The position numbers were made by a program, and so were the translations under genes. From Aurantiochytrium sp. KH105 (taxonomy: Eukaryota; Sar; Bigyra; Thraustochytrida; Thraustochytriidae): DNA of 22,583 bases. The stretch lies in assembly GCA_003116975.1 (NCBI GenBank), contig BGKB01000305.1, positions 1 through 22,583 on the forward strand, read 5' to 3'. Shown here piece by piece: positions 1 through 7,510 of this stretch; position 1 is the stretch's first letter, and the number at the start of each line of letters is the position of its first letter. The notes beneath the pieces were generated by a model, which worked only from the letters and a program-made list of their open reading frames with translations, was not told the origin of the DNA and searched no databases.

Positions 1-20
1 CCGGCCGCGCCCTCTCTGCG

Positions 21-42
21 TCAATCAATCAATCAATCAATC
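21..42. repeat. (AATC)n tetranucleotide microsatellite
   Basis: About five tandem copies of a CAAT/AATC tetramer near the left edge of the window. It has no visible coding or regulatory role. Confidence 0.9.
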
Positions 43-90
43 TTTCCTTCGTTTGCCCCTGTTCATTCATTTCCTGGAAAGCCGCGTGTG

Positions 91-131
91 CATTGCACTG
101 CACTGCACTGCACTGCACCGCACTGCACTGC
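91..131. repeat. (GCACT)n pentanucleotide microsatellite
   Basis: Roughly seven tandem pentamers of the form CACTG, one carrying a T-to-C change (CACCG). A CGCATGCATGG segment follows. The pentanucleotide unit resembles in style, though not in sequence, the arrays upstream of the patatin-like gene. Confidence 0.9.
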
Positions 132-325
132 GCATGCATGGTTAAAAATGATGACGTGAGTGCAATGCCGCGCAGTGCAGAGGAGAGCAACGTGCCAGAG
201 GTAGTAGTAGTAGAGGAAGCGCTAGCGAGGAACTAACTAACCAGTAGCCAGCTCAGCACGACTTGGCTGTGGCCACTGGCCAGCAGAGAGAATAGGATGG
301 AGGAAGGAAGCAACCAGCAGCCAGG

Positions 326-351
326 CGCAAGCAAGCAAGCAAGCAAGCAAG
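326..351. repeat. (CAAG)n tetranucleotide microsatellite
   Basis: Five to six tandem GCAA/CAAG tetramers inside the gene-poor left flank. Confidence 0.85.
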
Positions 352-505
352 AGCAGCAAGCCTCTGTGGACTCGGACGGATTGGTCGGTACGTTACGGCT
401 GCGCATCCGAGCGAAGGACGGCACGGGTTGCGCGGCATAAATATCTAGCCTGGGTTTCGCGCGCAAAATTGGTGTTGAAGAGTGGCTCTTTGCAGGAGTG
501 GCGGC

Positions 506-552
506 TTGGTAGGTTGGTTGGATGGCTGGCTGGCTGCCTGGCTGGTTGGTTA
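506..552. repeat. GGTT/GGCT tetranucleotide tract
   Basis: An imperfect run of GGTT and GGCT tetramers. The opposite-strand version (CAGCCAGG-like) recurs at about 8139-8162 and 8650-8687 in the 5' regions of the UBL and patatin genes, so this microsatellite family appears at three places in the window. Confidence 0.8.
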
Positions 553-700
553 CAATCCGACAGCGACCAATAATTAGCCGCTGCGCTTCCACCTGCTCTG
601 CGCTGCTTCCTCCTCCGCGCCCTCGCAGCGGGCGCAGCCAGCCTGCCTGCCTGCCGCGCCGGTTGTGCCGTGTGCGAGGGAGGAAAACCTGCTGCTGCAG

Positions 701-1069
701 ATGCAGTGGCAGCTGCAGCAGCAGCAGCAGCTGCTGCAGCTGCGTTGGATCGTGGAGAGGCGCAAGGCGTGGAAGGGGTCCCCTCTGCAGCTGTGCGAGG
801 TGTTCTCTTATAAGACCCGGTGTCTCGGCATTATTGCAGCCATTGCGAAAGCCGGGTCCTGTGCGGTCAAGTTGGCCGGTATGACTCTATGAGGCGATGA
901 CGAATGGTACAGAATGGACGAAGAAATGCAAATCGACCTTGCGCAGCCGAAGACATTTTCAAACCTGCGAAAGAAGGGGATCTTCTTCTCCTTCTTCGTG
1001 GCGCGCTGGCCGGTGCGGCTTGAATCTGCGGACCCCGTCATCCTGCCGTCGCAGAGCAAGTTGTTGTGA
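701..1069 (+). other. Possible coding segment with one in-frame TGA (uncertain)
   Basis: One frame runs from an ATG at 701 to a TGA at 890-892 (63 codons, Gln-rich start from a CAG tract). It continues in the same frame from 893 to a second TGA at 1067-1069. The second part contains an ATG at 914 that would give a 51-residue peptide beginning MDEEMQIDLAQPK, with mixed composition and GC-rich third positions, unlike the Ser/Arg/Pro shadows around it. No splice pair of plausible length removes the first TGA while keeping frame. It could be a decayed gene, a terminal exon whose partner I cannot find, or chance. No family was recognised, and an overlapping antisense frame is also open. Confidence 0.2.
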
Positions 1070-1570
1070 TTATACGCCTCGAAACCAGCAGCAGCGCGTA
1101 GGCTACAGCCAGGCAGCTGCAGCTGCAGCAGCAGCGGTTTGCCCTTGCAGTGTGTGATAATGATGATGAGGACCAACGTTGCTGCCGTCCCGGGGCCGCG
1201 CGAGCAGATCCGCGGTGACGTTCGCGCCGCAGGAAGAATTGCGTCGGCGCAACACGGGCCGCGAGAACGAGGAGACGGCGCGGAGTTTTTCCCCGCCGCA
1301 GCGTGACTCAGACTGGTAGTAGGTGGGAACGCGACGGAATCGCGGCCTGGCCTGGCGCGCGCCGTGTTGGATGGGTGGCTCGCGGCCCGGGCACGGGCGC
1401 AGAAATAGTCCCTTTTTAATCCCCCCAAAGAATAAAAAAATGGGAAAAGCGTCTTAGGCCGCTTCCAGGTGGCGGCGATGCCGGTTAGGGTCGGGGCATC
1501 GCGGGTTAGGTTTGGGTCGAGGCGGCGATCGATCTCCAGACAGGACGGCCGGCCTGAGCAGAAACAACGT

Positions 1571-1596
1571 GGCGGCGGCGGCGGCGGCGGCGGCGA
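1571..1596. repeat. (GGC)n trinucleotide run
   Basis: Eight to nine tandem GGC triplets in the 5' flank of the SRP9-like gene. It produces poly-Gly/Ala/Arg stretches in all frames and is one cause of the long spurious frames here. Confidence 0.85.
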
Positions 1597-1767
1597 AGAT
1601 GGTGTACGTGGGCGGCAGCGCGCGCGCGCAGAGGCGCTGGACAGGGAGAAGAGGGCAAAGGGGCGCTGCGAACGGACGAAGGAGAGTGGAGGTCGCTGGA
1701 GCAGGTGCGAAAGAGAAAAGTGGGCGGTAAACATCGAGGACGCGAGTGACCGCCACCACCTGTAGAC

Positions 1768-1797
1768 AAAAGAACGAAAGAAAGAAAGAAAGAAAGA
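1768..1797. repeat. (GAAA)n tetranucleotide run
   Basis: About six GAAA/AAAG tetramers, a purine tract on the plus strand roughly 170 nt upstream of the SRP9-like start. Confidence 0.85.
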
Positions 1798-1956
1798 CAA
1801 CGGGCTCGCTCGCGTCGAGGCATTATGATGCAACGCGGCTTGCGTCAGGAAGTCCGTGCTGCGTGCGTCTTGCTCGCGTCCGAGGCGTCACGCTAGCTGT
1901 CCTGGCAGGCAGTTTGCAGAGGCAGGATCTTTAGTTTTGCGGAATAAACTGACGAG

Positions 1957-1968
1957 ATGAACGTATGA
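1957..1968 (+). promoter_or_regulatory. Three-codon uORF overlapping the SRP9-like start codon
   Basis: An upstream ATG at 1957 encodes Met-Asn-Val and stops at TGA 1966-1968. The stop overlaps the main ATG at 1965 as ATGA. If the transcript begins upstream of 1957, ribosomes would meet this minimal uORF first, so the main protein would need leaky scanning or reinitiation across the overlap. The overlap is read directly from the sequence. Its regulatory effect, and whether the transcript includes it, are inferred. Confidence 0.45.
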
Positions 1969-2417
1969 AAACGCACAGGCATATCGATAACGTGGAAGAA
2001 TTTGTCTTCCGCGCCAAAGAACTGGCGCTCAAACGCGGCGACGCCGTCCGCTACAACCTCAAGTATGTCAACAAACTCGGCCGCCTCGCAGCCAAGGTCA
2101 CGGACGACCAGGTTTGCCTGACACACGAGACGGATGTGCGCGCGGAGATTTACGTTCTCAACGAGCTCACCGAGTGGTTCTTTTGCTCGTGCACGGGCGT
2201 CAAGCGCCCGCGCGTTGATAGCGGCGCAGAACTTCAGCTCGAAGGAGTGGACGAGAAGCTTGCGGCTGCCGCCGGCACGCCAGCAGACGCAAAGTCTGGC
2301 ACATCTGCCGCCGCGACGACCGCACCGGCGTCCTCGTCGTCTTCGTCAGAACCAGCGGCCTCGACCGGCAGCAAAAACAACTCTAATAAGAAGAAGAAGA
2401 ACCGCAAGCGCAGGTGA
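1965..2417 (+). CDS. SRP9: Signal recognition particle 9 kDa subunit-like protein (SRP9)
   Basis: This 150-residue protein has an SRP9-type fold over about residues 5-75. The core 'KYVNKLGRLAAKVTDDQVCL' fits the SRP9 signature, in which a basic strand is followed by KVTDD and a Cys-Leu strand. In eukaryotes SRP9 pairs with SRP14 on the Alu domain of SRP RNA and slows elongation while ribosomes dock at the ER. Residues about 80-140 are an Ala/Ser/Thr-rich low-complexity extension ending in a Lys/Arg cluster (KKKKNRKRR). This makes the protein longer than the roughly 86-residue animal SRP9 and recalls the basic tails of SRP14 and fungal SRP21. The ATG at 1965 gives a normal-looking N-terminus. 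Its 3' end converges on the RING gene. The family call is strong for the core; the tail's role is unknown. Confidence 0.8.
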   Translation: MKTHRHIDNVEEFVFRAKELALKRGDAVRYNLKYVNKLGRLAAKVTDDQVCLTHETDVRAEIYVLNELTEWFFCSCTGVKRPRVDSGAELQLEGVDEKLAAAAGTPADAKSGTSAAATTAPASSSSSSEPAASTGSKNNSNKKKKNRKRR

Positions 2418-2988
2418 GGGATCTCCGTTGCTAGGGCGTGCACATAGCAGCAGGGTTTCAGGCGAGCCATGTGAGTGGTGGACCTCTTGCATTTCGCTTG
2501 GCAACCCTGCCCGCCAGCTTTCTTCAATATCGTTGCTGCATCTATTAGTTGTTACTCGCAGTATGGTTTTGAAACGATCATGCTGCGGGCCGAGTCGGCA
2601 TGTGGGTCAGGCCGAACGCATCGCGCGAGACCCAAAGAGGCCCTTGGTGGTGGGGCCGCGGGTCGCTTTCCAAGATACAAAACGTACTTTGAAAACACAT
2701 GTTTCTATTTTTTTGTTTTGGCGTCCGTCGTACCATGCATGGTCGACGGCCTGTCCGGAGCTTGATTTGCTTGAATGAAACACAGCAATAGCAGTATAAT
2801 TTTGCTTTCTTTCGTTGGTAAATGCTCAGTTACTTTTTTTTATGTAATAAAGAAAACAATCCGTCTCTGTGCTTTCTTTCAAAAAGACACGACAGAGCGA
2901 AGACAACGAAAGTAAAATGTGTTGTGAACTACAAAACGGCAAGGGTTAAGTAGGAATATACAAGACCAAGGGCCCAGGCGCCTTTTCT
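2418..2988. other. Convergent intergenic region (3' UTRs of SRP9-like and RING genes)
   Basis: 571 nt between two convergent stop codons, more AT-rich than the flanking genes, with T-rich tracts near 2706-2713 and 2832-2840. An AATAAA hexamer at 2846-2851 on the plus strand is a candidate polyadenylation signal for the SRP9-like transcript, about 430 nt after its stop. I see no clear AATAAA for the minus-strand gene and no coding frame with a recognisable product. Confidence 0.6.
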
Positions 2989-4419
2989 TTAGGCATCAAT
3001 CTGCATGAAATACAGCAACATTGAGCCCGTGGCGATGGCGATGACACCAGCCAGAATGATAGCCACTGATCGCGAAGAGTCGTCCGTTCCGCTCGTTGCA
3101 TCTGAAGCGGCAATCTCATCCAGCGAGCGCGCGTCGCCTGATGGAAGAATGCTTTGCTTGCAAATCGGGCAAAGCGATGACTTGTGAATCAGCCACGGTT
3201 CAATGCACTCCTTGTGGTAGCCGTGCCCGCATGGCAAAACGGTGAGCTTCTCACCATCCTCAAAGTCACAGATACAAATGACACAATTGTCGCACGCAAA
3301 ATAGTCGGTAATGCCGCCTCCCGTAGAGCACGATGCTGCGGACGAGGAAGATGTCCCGGCATTGTTGCCGCTCGCATTACCCGAGCATGCAGACGAGGAA
3401 GAGCCCGCAATTTCGACCTCAACCTCGTCCACAGGTACGCGGTGATGGCCTGGATGCCGAGGATGACAGTCCTCTTGCGCGCCCGTTCGTGTCGCGCCCA
3501 TGTCCACCAACGCAAGCTCGCCGCCCACAGGCTTGACCTCGTCATCAAGCGTGGGCACTTGCTCATACGTGCCCGCGCTCGCACCATGGCCAGATGCTAT
3601 TGCTCCTGACGAAGATTGTGCTACAGCGCCGCTGGCGTTGGTGTCGTCGTTGTCATCGTCGCGAGGGACTACAATCGGATCGAGGTCGCCCTCAATGGCC
3701 GCCTCGGACCCCGCGGCACGGAACACTCGCGTCGGTAGCTTGCGCACCACCTCGAGCCTGCGACGCCGCGCCATACGGAGTCGGACCCAGTTGACCAGAT
3801 AAAAGATGGCAATGATGGACCAGAGCACCAAGAGCAGTTGGAGCAAGAAAAAGATGGAGTTCATGAACCCCGGGGTCTCGTCAAAGAGCGCCGGATCAAA
3901 CTCATCCGTCCCATTGATGGTCACAAAGACTTCGTCCTCTGTCTCGTCCAGCAGCTGAAAGAGTCCCTCTGCCGACATGAACGAGGTAAAGATGGCGGGA
4001 ATGAAAATTTCGGCCGCGTCCTCCTCACTGTCGGCCGACATGTGAACAAGGGTGTACCCGTCGAGAGGAGGGTCTTTATTATACACGATAATTCCGGTGG
4101 CCCCGCTGCTTTGTGCTTTGAATACTTTGTCTACAAATCGGCATCGCCCGCGCGGAACAAAGGCGATCTTTCCATTCATACTTTCCACGGTCGTATCCAC
4201 GTCGCACAGAAAGGGATCTTCGTCCGCACCCGTGTCGTAGAGCTGACCAGTCACACCTTCTTCACCCGCATATCGTGGGCCGAACGAAGCAGGCATGTGC
4301 TTGTAGCTCAAGCAGCACGGCTTTTGCACAAGGAGTGCTTCAGTCTCCAGCCCGGAGGTAGCCAAGCACACGGCCGCAGCAGCGACTGCGACTGCCGCGT
4401 GTCTTCTTGAAGACCTCAT
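2989..4419 (-). CDS. PA-domain transmembrane RING-H2 E3 ubiquitin ligase
   Basis: This 476-residue membrane protein is of the PA-TM-RING type (RNF13/GRAIL/RMR-like). Residues 1-28 form a signal peptide (twin-Arg start, Ala/Val core). Residues about 55-170 are a protease-associated lumenal domain with a potential N-glycosylation site (N169-G-T). A membrane span lies at about 188-210, followed by an Arg-rich stop-transfer segment. A long Ser/Asp-rich linker leads to the RING-H2: C379, C382, C397, H399, H402, C405, C417 and C420. Family members sit in endosomal or ER membranes, bind cargo or adaptors with the PA domain, and recruit E2 through the RING. Unusually, another hydrophobic segment follows the RING at 451-471. 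The start chosen is the first ATG (4419), which places the signal peptide at the N-terminus. It shares a 940-nt divergent 5' region with the dynein gene. Confidence 0.88.
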   Translation of the reverse strand: MRSSRRHAAVAVAAAAVCLATSGLETEALLVQKPCCLSYKHMPASFGPRYAGEEGVTGQLYDTGADEDPFLCDVDTTVESMNGKIAFVPRGRCRFVDKVFKAQSSGATGIIVYNKDPPLDGYTLVHMSADSEEDAAEIFIPAIFTSFMSAEGLFQLLDETEDEVFVTINGTDEFDPALFDETPGFMNSIFFLLQLLLVLWSIIAIFYLVNWVRLRMARRRRLEVVRKLPTRVFRAAGSEAAIEGDLDPIVVPRDDDNDDTNASGAVAQSSSGAIASGHGASAGTYEQVPTLDDEVKPVGGELALVDMGATRTGAQEDCHPRHPGHHRVPVDEVEVEIAGSSSSACSGNASGNNAGTSSSSAASCSTGGGITDYFACDNCVICICDFEDGEKLTVLPCGHGYHKECIEPWLIHKSSLCPICKQSILPSGDARSLDEIAASDATSGTDDSSRSVAIILAGVIAIATGSMLLYFMQIDA

Positions 4420-4594
4420 TCTTCTTTCGCTGCAGCAGTGGGTTTCGCCCGAAGAGAGGGCGGTCACTGTCGGCGCGAAGGCGCTCTGCAGGCCAACGTA
4501 CGCAAAGGCGAGCACCCGGCCTCCCGACGTTCGTCACGCTGCGTCACGGACCGAGTCGAATGGCCGAAGCGGTGTGCTCGCTCGGCCTTGCTGG

Positions 4595-4629
<35 letters not shown>

Positions 4630-5359
4630 CGCGACGCCGCGTCTCGTGGCGCAGCGCGGCCCAGCACGGCGTCCTGCGTCGACCGGGCGAGGCGGCGCGC
4701 GAGGGCCGGCTCTGGATCAGAGTTCGGAGTCTGTCTTTGTCCTCGAGCACGCACGCGGCGTTGGGACGATTTATAGACCACTGTAGGGGCAAACTCACCG
4801 CCCATACTGTTCGCGATACGACTGCGCTAGAGGTCGAGACTCGCTCCGGTGCCGCTGTCGCTGTCGCTGTCGCCTCCACGGTGCCCCTCGCGCGTGCACG
4901 CGCCAAAAGTCTCGACAGCGGTGGCGGCAGCCCAGAGGGAGAGAGCGAGAGAGAGTTGTTGATGTCCAGAGCCAGCGGTGCCGCCACGCTGGCCCTGGGA
5001 CGCCTGGCCGTGGTCGGTGGCGGCGTGCTCGCTCGGTGGCAGGCGGTATACGGGTCGGAGAAACAGGGTGTGCACCGAGGGGCACCCGCACGGATGTGAC
5101 CGTTCGAGCTCGAGCTCGGACCTGAACTTGGCCAAGGAGAAGGCGGCGACGGCGCCTTGGGCCAAGGCGAACAATGACGCGAGGAAGCGTGGCGACCGGA
5201 CGCGCGCGCGAAGGGTGGGGGAGGGGGGTTGACGGAGGCTCGGGCGCGAGCTCGATCGCAACATTGGGCGAGCCTAGCCGAAGGACGTTTTTTTCCAGCG
5301 GGAAAGCTTAGCACGAAGGTGAGCTTTGAAGCGAAGGAAGGAAAAGCTCGTGCAGCGAC
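4420..5359. promoter_or_regulatory. Divergent 5' region between RING ligase and WDR34-like genes
   Basis: 940 nt separate the two divergent ATGs and must hold both promoters and 5' UTRs. It contains a (CG)n run joined to a (GA)n run at 4594-4629, a second purine GA-rich tract near 4938-4956, GTCGCT hexamer repeats near 4856-4874, and a G-rich tract at about 5213-5228. Reading frames of 100-230 codons are open on both strands, but they are Arg/Ala/Ser-rich and run through the dinucleotide tracts, so I do not treat them as genes. No TATA box was convincing. Confidence 0.5.
4594..4629. repeat. (CG)n joined to (GA)n dinucleotide tracts
   Basis: About eight CG dinucleotides (4594-4610) run directly into about ten AG dinucleotides (4611-4629). 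Alternating CG favours Z-DNA, and a homopurine GA tract can form H-DNA or bind GAGA-type factors in other organisms. It lies about 175 nt upstream of the RING start. Confidence 0.9.
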
Positions 5360-7168
5360 ATGCTGCGTTTCGAGGACGCGGAGGGCGACTGCGTGACGAT
5401 CGCTAGCACGTGGAAGGCTAAGCAGCGGGCAAAAGAACGGGATCGCGATGTCCAGGTCGGCCCCGTCGACACATACCATGTCGCAACGCAGAGTGTGACG
5501 TACGCCGATGCGGATATGCAAACGAATTTCGAGAACGACGACATGCCCGAATCGAAGAGCAGCAGCAACGAGGAGGACATTGATGAAAATCGCCACGAAG
5601 AAAAGGAGGAAAATGCCCACGGTCCCGAGGTTGACGAGGACGACATGGCAGCCTGGCTCGCACGCACGCTGCATGATATAGGGGACGAACTTGATCGCAG
5701 AGAGGGACCTCAAATGCGCGAGGCGGTCCCAAGCGTCGTGCGCGCCGATCCATTTCATGGCGCTGAGAGCCTTGGGCAAGGAAGGGAAGGCCAAGTGTAT
5801 TGCACAATTGCAAGACCCATGGGCTCGCTGGAAGAGGCCGATGATCTTGGTTGTACCAGCGTCTCGTGGAATGCCACTGGATCCCGCGTGGTGGCCTCGT
5901 ACGGAAGGTTTGACAACTATGGATGGTGTGCGCACCGTGGATCCGTGTGCCTGTGGCACGCTTTTGACAAGGACCCCGAGGAACTCTCCAACGCGCCTCC
6001 CGACTTTCGCTTCGAGGTGGAGTGCGGCGTCATGTGTGCCCAGGCGCACCCGACACGACCTTCAATCGTTGCCGCCGGCAGCTTTAATGGCGAGATTCTG
6101 GTGTTAGACTTTAATCAGGATGACCCACTGGTGGCGTGCTCGCGTATCGACGCATACTGTCATCGAGAGCCAGTTATGCAAGTTCGTTGGATTCCACACG
6201 CGGGTGCAGAGGGAGACTACCTCTTGGCGTCGGTCAGTGCAGAGGGCCGGGTCCTCGTATGGTCGCCTTTTAGCACACTTTCGGGGCCCTTGCAAGGCAT
6301 TGTGCTCGCGAGCGAGGCCCGCGCAAAGCGAACGCTTGGAGGAATCACGCTCGATCTTTGTAGGGCCAATGGACAAGGTGCACTCACCTTTCTCGTTGGA
6401 TCCGAGGGCGGTGCCGTGTGCAGGTGCAGTGCACGCCCCATGCCTGACCTGGCGCGCGGACCGAAGGCGCGTGCGAGTCTTGGGTTGCGCTCAAGCAAAT
6501 GGTCTGCGGATGCCCAGGATGTGCTCTTGGCAGCCGAGCCTAAAGATCGCGCGGTGCTCAAGCAGAACGCAGAGCGGCACGCGGAGCTCGAAAATATCGG
6601 TCAGATTGATGCGGCGTCCCTTTATGAGGCATCTCGTGCCGAGCACTACATGTATCGAGGCGGCGTTCGCTTCAAGTATCAGCCGCATGTCGGGCCTGTC
6701 CACGCTGTAGCGTGCTCTCCGTTTCATCGAAATGCGTTCTTGTCGTGCGGCGCTGACGGGCATTTGCGGCTGTATTCGCTGTTAGAGCGTGGACCGGTGC
6801 TTGACCTCACTCCGCGTGTGGCTGCCGCGCACGGTCTCTTTGGAGTGGCATGGTCTCCACATCGGCCAGCCGTATTTGCAACGTGTTCCAGTGCAGGCAA
6901 GGTTTTTGTTTATGATCTCGCGCAATCTGAGGACGCGCCGGTGGCGGTGGTGCAGGCTGCCAAGGACGGCAAGACGGCCTTGCAAAGTCTGGCCTTTAAT
7001 GGGCGAACGCGCGGCTTTGTGGCATGCGGCGACGCTGCAGGTCAGGTGTCGATTCTCAAATTGCCTTGGAAGCTGTCCAATCGACAACCTGATGACAAGA
7101 CCGCCCTCGATGTGACCATGTTTTCCTCCTCCTCTTCTTCAAATTCAGCATCAGTAGCAGCGAGGTGA
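5360..7168 (+). CDS. DYNC2I2: Cytoplasmic dynein-2 intermediate chain 2-like WD40 protein (WDR34/DYNC2I2/FAP133)
   Basis: This 602-residue protein has a WD40 propeller from about residue 163 to the C-terminus. The segment near 440-475, with 'VACSPFHRNAFLSCGADGHL', followed by 'WSPHRPAVFA', is a close fit to the conserved C-terminal blades of WDR34. The earlier 'SVSWNATGSRVVASYGR' and 'AHPTRPSIVAAGSFNGEILV' also match that family. WDR34 with WDR60 forms the intermediate-chain pair of dynein-2, the retrograde intraflagellar-transport motor. The N-terminal 60 residues contain Gln-Thr/Thr-Gln motifs (VATQS at 41-45, MQTN at 53-56) where dynein light chains bind in such chains, then an acidic stretch (about 57-97). 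It is a single exon with no frame break. The ATG at 5360 opens the frame. It converges on the UBL gene. Confidence 0.85.
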   Translation: MLRFEDAEGDCVTIASTWKAKQRAKERDRDVQVGPVDTYHVATQSVTYADADMQTNFENDDMPESKSSSNEEDIDENRHEEKEENAHGPEVDEDDMAAWLARTLHDIGDELDRREGPQMREAVPSVVRADPFHGAESLGQGREGQVYCTIARPMGSLEEADDLGCTSVSWNATGSRVVASYGRFDNYGWCAHRGSVCLWHAFDKDPEELSNAPPDFRFEVECGVMCAQAHPTRPSIVAAGSFNGEILVLDFNQDDPLVACSRIDAYCHREPVMQVRWIPHAGAEGDYLLASVSAEGRVLVWSPFSTLSGPLQGIVLASEARAKRTLGGITLDLCRANGQGALTFLVGSEGGAVCRCSARPMPDLARGPKARASLGLRSSKWSADAQDVLLAAEPKDRAVLKQNAERHAELENIGQIDAASLYEASRAEHYMYRGGVRFKYQPHVGPVHAVACSPFHRNAFLSCGADGHLRLYSLLERGPVLDLTPRVAAAHGLFGVAWSPHRPAVFATCSSAGKVFVYDLAQSEDAPVAVVQAAKDGKTALQSLAFNGRTRGFVACGDAAGQVSILKLPWKLSNRQPDDKTALDVTMFSSSSSSNSASVAAR

Positions 7169-7510
7169 ATCACCATTGCCATCATAAATTTGTTACTTTT
7201 CTCGTTGCCAAGTCTAAGAGCTTCATGAAGTTTTTTGTCATCATCCATGGCCATCATAAATTTTATTACTGGGCCTTCCTACTTTTGTCTTTTGTCGTTT
7301 CCATGGTGCCGTGGGCAAGGTTTTAGAAAAAGATTTTAAAAAAGAAACGTGTGCATGCTTTGTAATTGGCTCGTTCTCTCCGGTTTACGGTACGTTCGCT
7401 GGCAGAAAAGGAGAATAAGAATCGTTTTGCGGCGAGTCGGGGTCAAGTCGACTCGAGCTCTAGGATAAGAGGGTAAAAGAGATTGGATCGATAGGAATGG
7501 GCAAGATCCC
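7169..7510. other. Convergent intergenic region (3' UTRs of WDR34-like and UBL genes)
   Basis: 342 nt between the WDR34-like stop and the UBL stop. It holds an imperfect 27-bp direct repeat (7172-7198 and 7244-7270) centred on CCATCATAAATTT, with CATAAA variants of the polyadenylation hexamer in each copy. An A-rich stretch lies at 7325-7347. No coding feature is supported. Confidence 0.6.
7172..7270. repeat. Imperfect 27-bp direct repeat in 3' UTR
   Basis: Copies at 7172-7198 and 7244-7270 share the core GCCATCATAAATTT and differ at about five positions; they are offset by 72 bp. Both fall just after the WDR34-like stop codon. They may be duplicated 3'-end processing signals or a chance local duplication. 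Confidence 0.7.

Larger units (their letters stand above)
1..1964. other. Microsatellite-rich stretch without a defensible gene
   Basis: This stretch is dominated by short tandem repeats: AATC, GCACT, CAAG, GGCT/GGTT, CAG/CTG, GGC and GAAA. Several reading frames stay open for 100 to 340 codons on both strands, but their translations are Ser/Arg/Pro/Cys-rich and overlap in mutually incompatible frames, which is what GC-rich low-complexity DNA produces. A segment around 701-1069 (+) has a more protein-like translation and is listed separately. The part nearest 1965 presumably holds the promoter and 5' UTR of the SRP9-like gene. No tRNA, rRNA or transposon hallmark was seen. Confidence 0.6.

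Noticed and set aside
1484..1512. TTAGGG/TTAGG-like words suggesting interstitial telomere
   Set aside because: Only two imperfect, non-tandem occurrences within a GC-rich stretch; not a telomere array.
808..1833. 341-codon open frame on the minus strand
   Set aside because: No ATG at its left limit; the translation is Ser/Arg/Pro/Ala-rich and runs through GGC and GAAA microsatellites; no family resemblance. Similar long open frames occur in the other GC-rich 5' regions.
4407..5099. 230-codon plus frame and overlapping minus frames between the RING and WDR34-like genes
   Set aside because: They read through (CG)n/(GA)n repeats, give Arg/Ser/Ala-rich products, overlap each other, and begin inside the RING coding region. 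Better explained as promoter/5' UTR.
5213..5228. G-quadruplex in the WDR34-like 5' region
   Set aside because: The G-rich run has too few separated GGG tracts for a standard four-tract motif.
7042..7257. Minus-strand frame with a repeated KFMMAM segment
   Set aside because: It is the antisense of the end of the WDR34-like gene plus the 3' direct repeat; no independent support.
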